A stretch of 64,000 nt of DNA, from positions 1 through 64,000 of the forward strand of contig JAWKTB010000008.1 of NCBI GenBank assembly GCA_041402005.1. Reading direction: 5' to 3'. This stretch comes from JAJRXR01 sp041402005 (lineage in GTDB: Bacteria; Planctomycetota; Phycisphaerae; Phycisphaerales; UBA1924). A program made the translations under genes and the position numbers. Shown piece by piece: positions 23,735 to 31,465 of this stretch. How positions within the stretch are numbered: the stretch's first letter is position 1; every line of letters starts with the position of its first letter. The notes beneath the pieces were generated by a model. The model ran no database searches and had not been told where the DNA came from. It saw nothing but the letters and a program-made list of their open reading frames with translations.

Positions 23735-23768
23735 GAGCGGCCTGCCTGACAAGGCGGGCCGCTCTTTT
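23735..23768 (+). terminator. Terminator-like hairpin between rpsJ and rplC
   Basis: GAGCGGCCTGCC and GGCGGGCCGCTC form a stem of about 12 bp with loop TGACAA followed by TTTT at 23765-23768. This is a typical intrinsic terminator, unexpected inside a ribosomal operon, and may act as an attenuator. Confidence 0.7.
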
Positions 23769-23856
23769 CGTAGACAGGACTTCCTCTGCCGCCCGTGACG
23801 TGAGCGGGCGAGGCACGAAGCGACGCCCGGTGGGGCGTGACTCAGGACGGTGAGCC

Positions 23857-24537
23857 ATGGCGAGTTTGCTCGGCATCAAGAAGGGCATGACGCGGATCTT
23901 CGACGACGAGGGTCGGTCTGTGCCCGTGACCGTGCTCGAGATCGGGCCGTGCGTGGTGACGCAGTTGCGCACCAAGGACACGGACGGGTACGAGGCGGTG
24001 CAGATCGGGTACGGGGACATCAAGCCCCGCAACTCGACGATCCCGATGATCGGGCACGACGCGAAGGCGGGGTCGGCGCCCAGGCGTCACCACCGCGAGT
24101 TCCGCGTCGAGGACTCGTCCGAGTTCGCCCCGGGTCAGGAGATCACGGTCGAGGCGTTCGAGAAGACCGCGTACGTGGACGTGATCGGGACGAGCAAGGG
24201 CAAGGGCTTCGCGGGCACGATGAAGCGTCACGGATTCAAGGGTCAGCAGGCGACGCACGGCGTGGAGCGCAAGCACCGCTCGCCGGGCTCGATCGGCGGG
24301 CACGCGACCAACCGTGGCCACTCGGGCAAGCTGAAGAAGGGCAAGCGGATGGCGGGGCATCTTGGCGCGGAGCGCGTGACGGTGCGGTCCATCGACGTTG
24401 TCCGGATCGACAAGGATCGGAACCTGATGCTGGTGAAGGGCCCGGTGCCGGGCGCTGCCGGCGGGCTTGTGGAGGTGCGCCCCTCGGTGCGTCTGTACAA
24501 GACCAAGGGTGTGAAGGCCAAGGAGCTGGCCGGCTGA
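23857..24537 (+). CDS. rplC: 50S ribosomal protein L3
   Basis: A 226-residue L3 (MASLLGIKKGMTRIFDDEGRSVPVTVLEIGPC ... GFAGTMKRHGFKGQQATHG ... SIGGHATNRGHSGKLKKGKRMAGHLG), which nucleates 23S rRNA assembly near the peptidyl transferase centre. It is slightly longer than E. coli L3 but otherwise regular. It stands 131 bp after rpsJ, behind the terminator-like hairpin, and 230 bp before rplD, wider gaps than usual in this operon. Confidence 0.97.
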   Translation: MASLLGIKKGMTRIFDDEGRSVPVTVLEIGPCVVTQLRTKDTDGYEAVQIGYGDIKPRNSTIPMIGHDAKAGSAPRRHHREFRVEDSSEFAPGQEITVEAFEKTAYVDVIGTSKGKGFAGTMKRHGFKGQQATHGVERKHRSPGSIGGHATNRGHSGKLKKGKRMAGHLGAERVTVRSIDVVRIDKDRNLMLVKGPVPGAAGGLVEVRPSVRLYKTKGVKAKELAG

Positions 24538-24767
24538 GTGTGGAATGAACGCCGACGGGTCGCGAGCGTGCGTCCCGTGGGGTCCGGAGGGTCCAAGGAA
24601 ACCGCCGGACGAAATCAAGTGATGGAGCCGGGGCCGAACGAAACGGTCCCGGGAGACAGCCGAGTCGATTCCGAGCTGGCTGGGCCGGGTGAGTGACCCG
24701 GTGTCGGGCGACCGACGAGACCAGGGGCCGGATAGGCGGAAGCAGGCGTCAGGACGAGGTAAGACAG
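24538..24767 (+). other. 230-bp rplC-rplD spacer with structured RNA potential
   Basis: No gene is visible. The spacer has the hairpin CCGGGT-GAGTG-ACCCGG at 24685-24701 and other complementary GC-rich stretches. Since L4 regulates its own operon through a leader RNA in enterobacteria, this could be a regulatory leader, but no known L4 leader consensus was recognised. Confidence 0.35.
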
Positions 24768-25469
24768 ATGGATGTCCCCGTCTACAACATGAAGGGCAAG
24801 GAGGTCGGCACGATCTCCATCGACGAGATTGCCCTGGGCGAGAAGGTCAACCCTTCGCTCATCAAGCAGGCGTACGTGCGGTACCACGCGAACAAGCGTC
24901 AGGGCTCGGCCCGGACGCTCAATCGCGGCGAGGTCGAGGGCTCGACCCGCAAGATCTACAAGCAGAAGGGCACGGGGCGGGCGCGTCACGGCGACAAGAA
25001 GCCGCCCCAGTTCCGCGGCGGCGGTCACTACAAGACCAAACGCCAGACCCGCGAGGACTTCCGCCTCGACATGCCCAAGAAGATGCGTCGCAAGGCGAAC
25101 CGCAACGCCCTGCTGGCCAAGCTGCAGGACAACGAGGTCAAGGTGGTCGACTCGATCGCCTTCGACTCGCCCAAGACCAAGACGTTCGTGGAGTTCCTGG
25201 GGGCGTTGGGGATCGACCAGACGGCGTTGGTCGCGCTGTCGCCCGACGGGGACAAGTCGGCGAACGCGAGGCTGTCGGTGCGGAACGTCGAGGGCGTGAG
25301 CACCTGCCGGGCCGACCAGCTCAACTGCTTCGAGATGCTCAACCACCGGTACCTGGTGATCGGCAAGGCGGAGCTGGAGGCATGGCTGGCGGGCCCGAGC
25401 TCGCAGACGGGCAAGGACGCGAAGCTGGCGCCGATGGGGGCCAAGGCGAAGTCCGGGGAGGGCGCGTGA
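24768..25469 (+). CDS. rplD: 50S ribosomal protein L4
   Basis: A 233-residue L4 (DVPVYNMKGKEVGTISID ... TRKIYKQKGTGRARHGDKKPPQFRGGGHYKTKRQ ... RKANRNALLAKL), lining the nascent-peptide tunnel through its extended loop. The C-terminal ~25 residues (SSQTGKDAKLAPMGAKAKSGEGA) extend past the family core. The ATG at 24768 follows GAGGT and gives the family start; the frame is open for 25 codons upstream. The stop overlaps the rplW ATG (TGATG). Confidence 0.96.
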   Translation: MDVPVYNMKGKEVGTISIDEIALGEKVNPSLIKQAYVRYHANKRQGSARTLNRGEVEGSTRKIYKQKGTGRARHGDKKPPQFRGGGHYKTKRQTREDFRLDMPKKMRRKANRNALLAKLQDNEVKVVDSIAFDSPKTKTFVEFLGALGIDQTALVALSPDGDKSANARLSVRNVEGVSTCRADQLNCFEMLNHRYLVIGKAELEAWLAGPSSQTGKDAKLAPMGAKAKSGEGA

Positions 25470-25744
25470 TGCAGCCGCACTACATCATCCGCAAGCCGCT
25501 GTTGACCGAGAAGAGCACGATGGGCATGGAAGAGGGCCAGTACGTGTTCGAGGTCGATCGGCGGGCGAGCAAGACGGACATCAAGGACGCGGTGGAGAGG
25601 GCGTACGGCGTCAACGTCGTCGGCGTCACGACCCAGGTCCGCAAGGGCAAGGTCAAAAGGACCCGCTACGGGTACGTCAAGGAAGGCACGACCAAGAAGG
25701 CGACGGTCCGCGTGAAGGAAGGGCAGGTCATCGAGCTGTTCTGA
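25469..25744 (+). CDS. rplW: 50S ribosomal protein L23
   Basis: A 91-residue L23 (YIIRKPLLTEKSTMGMEEGQYVFEVDRRASKTDIKDAVERAYGVNVVGVTT), located at the tunnel exit where SRP and trigger factor dock. Length is normal. It is translationally coupled to rplD through a 1-nt stop/start overlap. Confidence 0.96.
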   Translation: MQPHYIIRKPLLTEKSTMGMEEGQYVFEVDRRASKTDIKDAVERAYGVNVVGVTTQVRKGKVKRTRYGYVKEGTTKKATVRVKEGQVIELF

Positions 25745-25780
25745 CGCGTCGCGTCGGGATAGGCGAGTGAAGGACGAGTC

Positions 25781-26638
25781 ATGGCGATCCGCAAGTACAA
25801 TCCGACCAGCGCCGGGCGTCGCAACGCGACGGTCAACCTCCACGTCGAGGTGACCAAGAACAAGCCCGAGAAGTCGCTGCTGAGCCCCCTGAACAAGAAG
25901 GCGGGGCGCAACCACCACGGCAAGATCACCGTCCGTGGGCGCGGCGGCGGCGCCAAACGCCTCTACCGCCAGATCGACTTCAAGCGCAAGGACCGCGACG
26001 GCGTCCCGGGCACGGTCGTCGGGATCGAGTACGACCCCAACCGCTCGGCCCACATCGCGCTCATCGAGTACGAGGACGGCATCAAGCGGTACATCCCGGC
26101 GCCCGTCGGGCTCAAGGACGGCATGGGCGTCCTCAGCTCCTCGGAGAAGGCGATCGAGCCGAGCGTCGGCGCCTGCATGCCCCTGCGGTTCATCCCCTCG
26201 GGTATGGACGTGCACTGCGTCGAGCTTCAGCCCGGCAAGGGCGGGAAGCTGTGCCGGTCGGCGGGGATGTCCGCCAGGCTGATGAACAAGGAGGGCGCGT
26301 TCGCGACGATCGTGCTCCCCTCGGGCGAGTTGCGTCGAGTTCCGATCGACTGCCGCGCGACGATCGGGCAGCTCGGCAACACCGACCACCAGAACCGTCG
26401 CCTGGGCAAGGCGGGGTTGAACCGAATGCTCGGGCGTCGCCCCAAGACGCGCGGCGTGGCGATGAGCCACCACGCGCACCCGCTGGGTGGCGGCGAGGGG
26501 CGTTCGAAGGGCGGGCGGGCGCCGGTGAGCCGCTCGGGCGTGCTGTCGAAGGGCGGCGGCACGCGTGACAGGAAGCAGCACTCGACGGACCTGATCATCC
26601 GTCGTCGGCGCAGCAAGCGCTACGGCCAGCTGAAGTGA
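25781..26638 (+). CDS. rplB: 50S ribosomal protein L2
   Basis: A 285-residue L2, required for peptidyl transferase assembly. MAIRKYNPTSAGRRNATV, GRNHHGKITVRGRGGGAKRLYR and the highly conserved C-terminal MSHHAHPLGGGEGRSKGGRAPVSRSG segment are present; the functional His lies in this last segment, which here reads SHHAHPLGG where most bacteria have NPVDHPHGG. Confidence 0.97.
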   Translation: MAIRKYNPTSAGRRNATVNLHVEVTKNKPEKSLLSPLNKKAGRNHHGKITVRGRGGGAKRLYRQIDFKRKDRDGVPGTVVGIEYDPNRSAHIALIEYEDGIKRYIPAPVGLKDGMGVLSSSEKAIEPSVGACMPLRFIPSGMDVHCVELQPGKGGKLCRSAGMSARLMNKEGAFATIVLPSGELRRVPIDCRATIGQLGNTDHQNRRLGKAGLNRMLGRRPKTRGVAMSHHAHPLGGGEGRSKGGRAPVSRSGVLSKGGGTRDRKQHSTDLIIRRRRSKRYGQLK

Positions 26639-26652
26639 GCGAGGACTGACCG

Positions 26653-26934
26653 ATGGGACGAAGCCTGAAGAAGGGCCCGTACGTGGACGAGAAGCTCTAC
26701 CGGAAGGTGGAGGGGATGTCGGCGTCGGGCGGGCGGAGGCCGATCAAGACGTGGGCCCGCTCGTGCACGATCGTGCCTGAGTTCGTGGGGCACACGTTCC
26801 AGGTGCACAACGGGCGGACGTTCATGGACGTGTTCGTGACGGAGGACATGGTCGGGCACAAGCTCGGCGAGTTCGCCCTGACACGCACGTTCCGCGGTCA
26901 CACCAACAAGAAGGAAGGCATCAAGTCCGGCTGA
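26653..26934 (+). CDS. rpsS: 30S ribosomal protein S19
   Basis: A 93-residue S19 (MGRSLKKGPYVDEKLYRKVEGM ... IKTWARSCTIVPEFVGHTFQVHNGRTFMDVFVTEDMVGHKLGEFALTRTFRGH), in the head of the 30S subunit. Regular length, 14 bp after rplB. Confidence 0.97.
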   Translation: MGRSLKKGPYVDEKLYRKVEGMSASGGRRPIKTWARSCTIVPEFVGHTFQVHNGRTFMDVFVTEDMVGHKLGEFALTRTFRGHTNKKEGIKSG

Positions 26935-26957
26935 GCCGGGGTGCAGGAGCGATCGCG

Positions 26958-27503
26958 ATGCGTCTTGACAGCGCAAAGTTGAAGAAGCGGAGTGACGAGC
27001 TGGGCGTGACGCCCGAGCAGCTCGCCGACGCCGTCGCCGCGACGGGGCGCAAGCCCGACGACGCGGTCAAGGCGGTCCGCAACTGGCTCGTCGGGCGGGA
27101 CCACCCGCGCTGCCGCAAGGTGGACGTGGAGCGGATGGCGGAGGTCCTGGGCGTGGGGCCCAAGGACATCGCGAGCTTCACGAGCGAGGTTCGCCACCAC
27201 CGGGGCAGCCCCCGCAAGGCCCGCCTGGTGGCGGACCTGATCCGGGGCAAGCATTCGGACGACGCCCAGAACCTGCTTCAGTTCTCGACCAAGCGGGCGG
27301 CGACGAACATCCGCAAGGCGTTGATGGCGGCGTTGACCGAGGCCGAGGAGAGTGGCGCCGACACGACGCGCTGCTACGTGACCGAGGCGAGGGTGGACGA
27401 GGGGCCGCACATCAAGCGGTTCCGCCCCAAGGACCGGGGGCGCGCGCACTCCATCCTGAAGCGCACGAGCCACATCACGGTGTCCGTGCAGGAGCGAGGC
27501 TGA
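26958..27503 (+). CDS. rplV: 50S ribosomal protein L22 with N-terminal helix-turn-helix-like extension
   Basis: A 181-residue protein instead of ~110. Residues about 75-181 are ordinary L22 (EVRHHRGSPRKARLVADLIRGK ... RAATNIRKALMAAL ... RCYVTEARVDEGPHIKRFRPKDRGRAHSILKRTSHITV), which reaches into the exit tunnel. Residues 1-74 look like an XRE/Cro-type helix-turn-helix: KKRSDELGVTPEQLADAVAA, a hydrophilic stretch with VRNWLVGRDHPR, then VERMAEVLGVGPKDI. The start at 26958 has GGAG 10 nt upstream, so the extension should be translated. It could bind RNA or DNA. The stop overlaps the rpsC ATG by 1 nt. Confidence 0.93.
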   Translation: MRLDSAKLKKRSDELGVTPEQLADAVAATGRKPDDAVKAVRNWLVGRDHPRCRKVDVERMAEVLGVGPKDIASFTSEVRHHRGSPRKARLVADLIRGKHSDDAQNLLQFSTKRAATNIRKALMAALTEAEESGADTTRCYVTEARVDEGPHIKRFRPKDRGRAHSILKRTSHITVSVQERG

Positions 27504-28207
27504 TGGGACAGAAGAGCCACCCGTTCGGATTCCGCCTCGGCATCACCGAGGCCCACAGGTCGCGCTGGTACGCGCCCAAGGCGCTCTACGGCGAGCTGCT
27601 GGTCGAGGACGAGAAGATCCGCCAGTACCTCGACCAGCGTCTGAACCGGACGCCGCCCAACGCGGCGGTGTCGGACATCCACATCGAGCGCACGCGCGAG
27701 GAGCTGAAGATCATCATCCGGACCGCGCGTCCGGGGCTGGTGATCGGGCCCAAGGGCGCCGAGGTGGACCGGATGACCCAGGAGCTGGGGTACATGACCG
27801 GGCGCAAGGTCGCGATCTCGATCGTGGAGATCAAGAACCCGGACATGGACGCGCAGCTGGTCGCCGAGGGCGTGGCGGAGCAGCTCAAGCGTCGCATGGG
27901 CTTCCGGCGCGTGGTGAAGATGCGTGCCGAGGGCGTGATGCAGCAGGGCGCGAAGGGCGTGAAGATCCAGATCAAGGGACGTCTGGGCGGCGCGGAGATG
28001 AGCCGCTCGATGGACACGCGTCTGGGGGCGTTGCCCCTGTCGACGCTGCAGGCGGAGATCGACTACGGGTTTGCCGAGAGCCACACGGCGTACGGCAAGA
28101 TCGGCGTGAAGGTCTGGATCTACAAGGGCCTGTACTCCGAGGGCCAGGACGACGAGATGGCGACCGACGCGGCGGGCGGTCGCGCCCGGGCGCGTGGGCG
28201 CCGCTGA
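27503..28207 (+). CDS. rpsC: 30S ribosomal protein S3
   Basis: A 234-residue S3 (MGQKSHPFGFRLGITEAHRSRWYA ... KH domain with RPGLVIGPKGAEVDRM ... GRLGGAEMSRS ... TLQAEIDYGFAESHTAYGKIGVKVWIYKG). It lines the mRNA entry channel. The C-terminus is a short Arg/Ala tail. Start overlaps the rplV stop (TGATG). Confidence 0.97.
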   Translation: MGQKSHPFGFRLGITEAHRSRWYAPKALYGELLVEDEKIRQYLDQRLNRTPPNAAVSDIHIERTREELKIIIRTARPGLVIGPKGAEVDRMTQELGYMTGRKVAISIVEIKNPDMDAQLVAEGVAEQLKRRMGFRRVVKMRAEGVMQQGAKGVKIQIKGRLGGAEMSRSMDTRLGALPLSTLQAEIDYGFAESHTAYGKIGVKVWIYKGLYSEGQDDEMATDAAGGRARARGRR

Positions 28208-28238
28208 GCGAGTTTCGAGCGAGTAAAGGGAATCACCG

Positions 28239-28664
28239 ATGCCTCCCTACAAGATCCCCAAGCGAGTGAAGCACCGCAAGGAGTTCCGGCGCGTCCGGGA
28301 CCGCAAGGCGACCAAGGGCAACTACGTCGCGTTCGGCGACTACGGGCTCCAGGCGCTGGAAGGGTGCTGGCTCAAGAGCAACTGCATCGAGTCGGGTCGC
28401 GTGGCGGCGCAGCACTTCCTCAAGCGAGAGGGCAAGCTGTTCATCCGCGTCTTCCCGGACAAGCCGGTGTCCAAGAAGCCCCTGGAGACCCGCATGGGCA
28501 AGGGCAAGGCGGACGTGGACTACTGGGCGGCGCGGGTGAAGGCGGGCACGATCCTGTTCGAGCTCGCCGGCGTGAGCGAGGACAAGGCGAAGATGGCGCT
28601 GCACCGCGTGGCGATGAAGATGCCCGTCCGCTGCCGCATGGTGCAGCGCCGGGTGAGCGTGTGA
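28239..28664 (+). CDS. rplP: 50S ribosomal protein L16
   Basis: A 141-residue L16 (KIPKRVKHRKEFR ... GNYVAFGDYGLQALEGCWLKSNCIESGRVAAQHFLKREGKLFIRVFPDKPVSKKPLETRMGKGKADVDYWAARVKAG), near the A-site tRNA. Family length and motifs are regular. Confidence 0.97.
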   Translation: MPPYKIPKRVKHRKEFRRVRDRKATKGNYVAFGDYGLQALEGCWLKSNCIESGRVAAQHFLKREGKLFIRVFPDKPVSKKPLETRMGKGKADVDYWAARVKAGTILFELAGVSEDKAKMALHRVAMKMPVRCRMVQRRVSV

Positions 28665-28686
28665 CGCTTCTGGCGGAGAGCCGACG

Positions 28687-28908
28687 ATGAAGAGCGGAAG
28701 ACTCGAGACCGACACGAAGAGCGAGCGCAAGGTCTCGGCGATGAAGGACGAGGAGCTTGGGGCGGAGGTCGCGCGACTGCGCGAGCGCCTGATGACCCTC
28801 AAGAGCCAGAGCGTGAGCGAGAAGGTCCACGACAACTCCCAGTTCGGCAAGATCAAGCGGGACATCGCCCGCCTGCTGGGCGAGCAGACGCGCCGGGCCA
28901 AGGCGTAG
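28687..28908 (+). CDS. rpmC: 50S ribosomal protein L29
   Basis: A 73-residue L29. The core is MKDEELGAEVARLRERLMTLKSQSVSEKVHDNSQFGKIKRDIARLLGEQTRR. About 17 charged residues precede the usual start (MKSGRLETDTKSERKVS), so initiation at the internal ATG at 28741 is an alternative. It sits at the tunnel exit beside L23. Confidence 0.93.
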   Translation: MKSGRLETDTKSERKVSAMKDEELGAEVARLRERLMTLKSQSVSEKVHDNSQFGKIKRDIARLLGEQTRRAKA

Positions 28909-28924
28909 GGCGCGAGAGGACACG

Positions 28925-29206
28925 ATGAGCAAGACGGCACAACAGGACCAGATCGCCAAGGGCGCCCGAGTCGGCGTCGTGCAGACGGACACGCGGGACA
29001 AGACCCGCAAGGTGCTGATCGAGTACCAGGCCCAGCACCCGAAGTACGGCAAGTACGTGCAGCGCCGGACCGTGCTGCACGTGCACGACGAGAACAACGA
29101 GTCCCGCACGGGCGACAAGGTGGAGATCGTCCCCTGCCGCCCGATGAGCAAGACAAAGTCGTGGAAGGTCACCCGCGTCGTCGAGAAGCACGTCGGGGAC
29201 GAATGA
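28925..29206 (+). CDS. rpsQ: 30S ribosomal protein S17
   Basis: A 93-residue S17 with the OB-fold features GARVGVVQTDTRDKTRKVLIEYQAQHPKYGKYVQRRTVLHVHDENNESRTGDKVEIVPCRPMSKTKSWKVTRVV. A normal primary 16S rRNA-binding protein, 16 bp after rpmC. Confidence 0.97.
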   Translation: MSKTAQQDQIAKGARVGVVQTDTRDKTRKVLIEYQAQHPKYGKYVQRRTVLHVHDENNESRTGDKVEIVPCRPMSKTKSWKVTRVVEKHVGDE

Positions 29207-29241
29207 GCAACAGCCGTCCTTGACGGGCGGGAGCAAGATCG

Positions 29242-29628
29242 ATGCTTCAAGCAGAATCAAGATGCGAGGTCGCCGACAACTCGGGCGCGAAGATCGCGTA
29301 CGTGATCCGCGTCTACGGGGGGTCCACGGGCAAGGGCCAGTTCTCCCGCAAGACGGCGGGCGTCGGTGACCGCGTCCTCGTCAGCGTCAAGAAGGCGCTG
29401 CCCGGGGCCGACGTCAAGCCGGGCGACATGTCCAAGGCGGTCATCGTCCGCACGGGCAAGGAGACGCGGCGCAAGGACGGGTCGTACGTCAAGTTCGACT
29501 CGAGCGCGGTTGTCCTGATCCAGGACGACGGCAACCCCAAGGGCACGCGCATCTTCGGGCCGGTCGCCCGCGAGCTGCGCGAGCGGAACTACATGAAGAT
29601 CGTCTCGCTTGCCTCGGAGGTGGTGTGA
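29242..29628 (+). CDS. rplN: 50S ribosomal protein L14
   Basis: A 128-residue L14 (MLQAESRCEVADNSGAKIAYVIRVYGGSTG ... VGDRVLVSVKKALPGADVKPGDMSKAVIVRT ... IFGPVARELRERNYMKIVSLASEVV), part of the intersubunit surface. It overlaps rplX by 1 nt. Confidence 0.97.
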   Translation: MLQAESRCEVADNSGAKIAYVIRVYGGSTGKGQFSRKTAGVGDRVLVSVKKALPGADVKPGDMSKAVIVRTGKETRRKDGSYVKFDSSAVVLIQDDGNPKGTRIFGPVARELRERNYMKIVSLASEVV

Positions 29629-29963
29629 TGGCCAGGCACGTGCGCACCGGAGACCAGGTGATCGTCACCGCCGGCGACCACAAGGGCCAGACCGGGGAGG
29701 TCGCCCGCGTGATCCCGGACAAGGACCAGGTGATCGTCAAGGGCCTCAACCTGCGGACCAAGCACATGCGTCCGACGCAGCTGAACCCGCAGGGCGGGAT
29801 CATCACGAAAGAGGCGCCGATCCACATCTCCAACGTCTCGCCCGTCGTGGACGGTCGTGGGACGCGTGTCCGCTTCGTGGTGAAGGAGGACGGGAGCAAG
29901 ACCCGTGTCGCCGCCCGGGGCGGGAAGGTGATCAGCGAACTCCGCGGACCCAAGAGCAAGTAA
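29628..29963 (+). CDS. rplX: 50S ribosomal protein L24
   Basis: A 111-residue L24 with the KOW motif GDQVIVTAGDHKGQTGEVARVIPDKDQVIVKGLNL and the conserved HMRPTQLNPQGGIITKEAPIHISNV. An assembly initiator at the tunnel exit. The ATG at 29628 has GGAGG 7 nt upstream and overlaps the rplN stop. Confidence 0.96.
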   Translation: MARHVRTGDQVIVTAGDHKGQTGEVARVIPDKDQVIVKGLNLRTKHMRPTQLNPQGGIITKEAPIHISNVSPVVDGRGTRVRFVVKEDGSKTRVAARGGKVISELRGPKSK

Positions 29964-30001
29964 CCCGACGGGGCGACCCGTCCTTCCGAGCGAGCCGAGC
30001 C

Positions 30002-30652
30002 ATGGCCAAGGACAAGACCAAAGACAAGAAGAAGAAGGGCGGGGAGCCGACCGCTGAGGAGCTCGAGGCGCTCAAGTCCTCGGGCCCCCCTCGCCTGCAG
30101 ACGCTCTACATGGACCAGGTGCGTCCCAAGCTGACCGAGAAGTTCGGCGTCAAGAACCCGATGCAGATGCCGGAGCTCGAGAAGATCACGATCAACGTGA
30201 ACATGGGGCGTCACCTCGACGGCACGAAGATCCCGGCGAACGTCAAGGACACCGTCATCGACACCCTGACCAAGATCACGGGCCAGAAGCCGGTCGTCCT
30301 CAACGCCAAGAAGAGCGTGTCGAACTTCAAGGTCCGCGAGGGGTACGAGACGGCGGCGATGGTCACGATCCGGCGCGACCGGATGTGGCACTTCCTCGAC
30401 CGCCTGATCAACCTCACGACGCCCCGCATCAAGGACTTCCGGGGCCTGAGCGACAAGGCCTTCGACCGCCAGGGCAACTACTCGATGGGCCTCAACGAGC
30501 AGGGCGTGTTCCCGGAGATCAACATGGCGGAGGTGAACTTCACCCACGGCATGAACATCAACCTGACGTTCTCGAACTCGGACCCGGAGAAGAGCCGGTT
30601 CGTGCTGGGCGAGCTGGGGATGCCCTTCAGGAAGCCGGAGCAGAACAACTGA
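30002..30652 (+). CDS. rplE: 50S ribosomal protein L5 with Lys-rich N-terminal extension
   Basis: A 216-residue L5 (family ~180). The core is regular: LQTLYMDQVRPKLTEKFG ... ITINVNMG ... TGQKPVVLNAKKSVSNFKVREG ... GNYSMGLNEQGVFPEI. It is preceded by about 30 charged residues (MAKDKTKDKKKKGGEPTAEE and following) not part of the usual fold. It binds 5S rRNA with L18 and contacts P-site tRNA. Confidence 0.95.
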   Translation: MAKDKTKDKKKKGGEPTAEELEALKSSGPPRLQTLYMDQVRPKLTEKFGVKNPMQMPELEKITINVNMGRHLDGTKIPANVKDTVIDTLTKITGQKPVVLNAKKSVSNFKVREGYETAAMVTIRRDRMWHFLDRLINLTTPRIKDFRGLSDKAFDRQGNYSMGLNEQGVFPEINMAEVNFTHGMNINLTFSNSDPEKSRFVLGELGMPFRKPEQNN

Positions 30653-30699
30653 GGCAGTGAAGCCCGCTGGGAGCCAGCGGGCGGGAGCGGACAGCAGGC

Positions 30700-30885
30700 A
30701 TGACCACGAAAGCACAGTTCGTCAAGAGCAAGAAGACGCCCAAGTACTCGTCGCGGCTGGTGCGCCGGTGCGAGCTGACCGGGCGTGCCCGGGGCGTGTA
30801 CCGCAAGTTCAGGATCAGCCGCATCATGCTCCGGAAGCTGGCGCTCGAGGGCAAGATCCCGGGCATGCGCAAGGCGAGCTGGTAA
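30700..30885 (+). CDS. rpsN: 30S ribosomal protein S14, short form without zinc cysteines
   Basis: A 61-residue S14 (KYSSRLVRRCELTGRARGVYRKFRISRIMLRKLALEGKIPGMRKASW). The length is that of zinc-binding type Z S14, but only one cysteine of the CxxC...CxxC ribbon remains (CELTG where CxxCG is expected), so it is a short, zinc-independent form. It is followed by a GGCATCAGG repeat cluster before rpsH. Confidence 0.95.
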   Translation: MTTKAQFVKSKKTPKYSSRLVRRCELTGRARGVYRKFRISRIMLRKLALEGKIPGMRKASW

Positions 30886-30892
30886 GCGCAAA

Positions 30893-30921
30893 GGCATCAG
30901 ACAGCGGGCATCAGGCAACAG
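30893..30921 (+). repeat. GGCATCAGG short repeat cluster
   Basis: GGCATCAGACAGC and GGGCATCAGGCAACAG lie 8 bp after the rpsN stop, two copies of the unit also seen after 18076 and at 36746. Confidence 0.45.
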
Positions 30922-30949
30922 TGGCCCGAAGGAAGCAAGGTACAGACTC

Positions 30950-31348
30950 ATGTCACTGAACGATCCGATCGCCGACATGCTCACGCGGATCCGCAACGCG
31001 GCCCGGAACAAGGCCAAGACGGTCGTGTGCATGAACTCCAAGGTCTGCAAGGGCATCGCGCAGGTGCTGCAGGACGAGGGGTACATCCGCTCGTACGAGG
31101 TCAAGGACGACGGGCGCCAGGGTGAGATCCACATCGCCCTCAAGTACGGCCCGCGGGGCGAGATCATCCTGCACGAGCTCGAGCGCGCGTCCAAGCCCGG
31201 GCGGCGCGTCTACACCAAGGTCGAGGGCATCCCCTCGCCCATGCAGGGCCTCGGCATCTCGATCGTCTCGACGAGCAAGGGCGTCCTGAGCGGGCGTCGG
31301 TGCGCCGAGGAGCGCGTCGGCGGCGAACTGCTCTGCACGGTGCACTAG
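30950..31348 (+). CDS. rpsH: 30S ribosomal protein S8
   Basis: A 132-residue S8 (NDPIADMLTRIRNAARNKAKTVVCMNSKVCKGIAQVLQDEGYI ... PGRRVYTKVEGIPSPMQGLGISIVSTSKGVLSGRRCAEERVGGELLCTVH). Primary 16S rRNA binder and, in E. coli, the translational repressor of the spc operon. Start ATG at 30950 gives the family N-terminus. Confidence 0.97.
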   Translation: MSLNDPIADMLTRIRNAARNKAKTVVCMNSKVCKGIAQVLQDEGYIRSYEVKDDGRQGEIHIALKYGPRGEIILHELERASKPGRRVYTKVEGIPSPMQGLGISIVSTSKGVLSGRRCAEERVGGELLCTVH

Positions 31349-31351
31349 CCA

Positions 31352-31409
31352 AGAACCACGACGAAGAACCACGACGAAGGACCACGTCGAAGGACCACGA
31401 CGAAGGACA
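31352..31409 (+). repeat. 13-bp tandem repeat between rpsH and rplF
   Basis: Four consecutive 13-bp units (AGAACCACGACGA twice, then AGGACCACGTCGA and AGGACCACGACGA) fill 31352-31403, followed by a decayed partial copy. The array is purine-rich, unlike its surroundings, and occupies half of the 117-bp rpsH-rplF gap. Confidence 0.75.
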
Positions 31410-31465
31410 CACGAGGCTGGACTCCCCGGGAAGACCCGGACGACGACGACAGCCGGGAGAACGCG

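Noticed and set aside
31352..31409. 13-bp tandem array considered as a CRISPR or iteron origin
   Set aside because: Units are contiguous without spacers, and no replication or cas gene is near; kept only as a tandem repeat.
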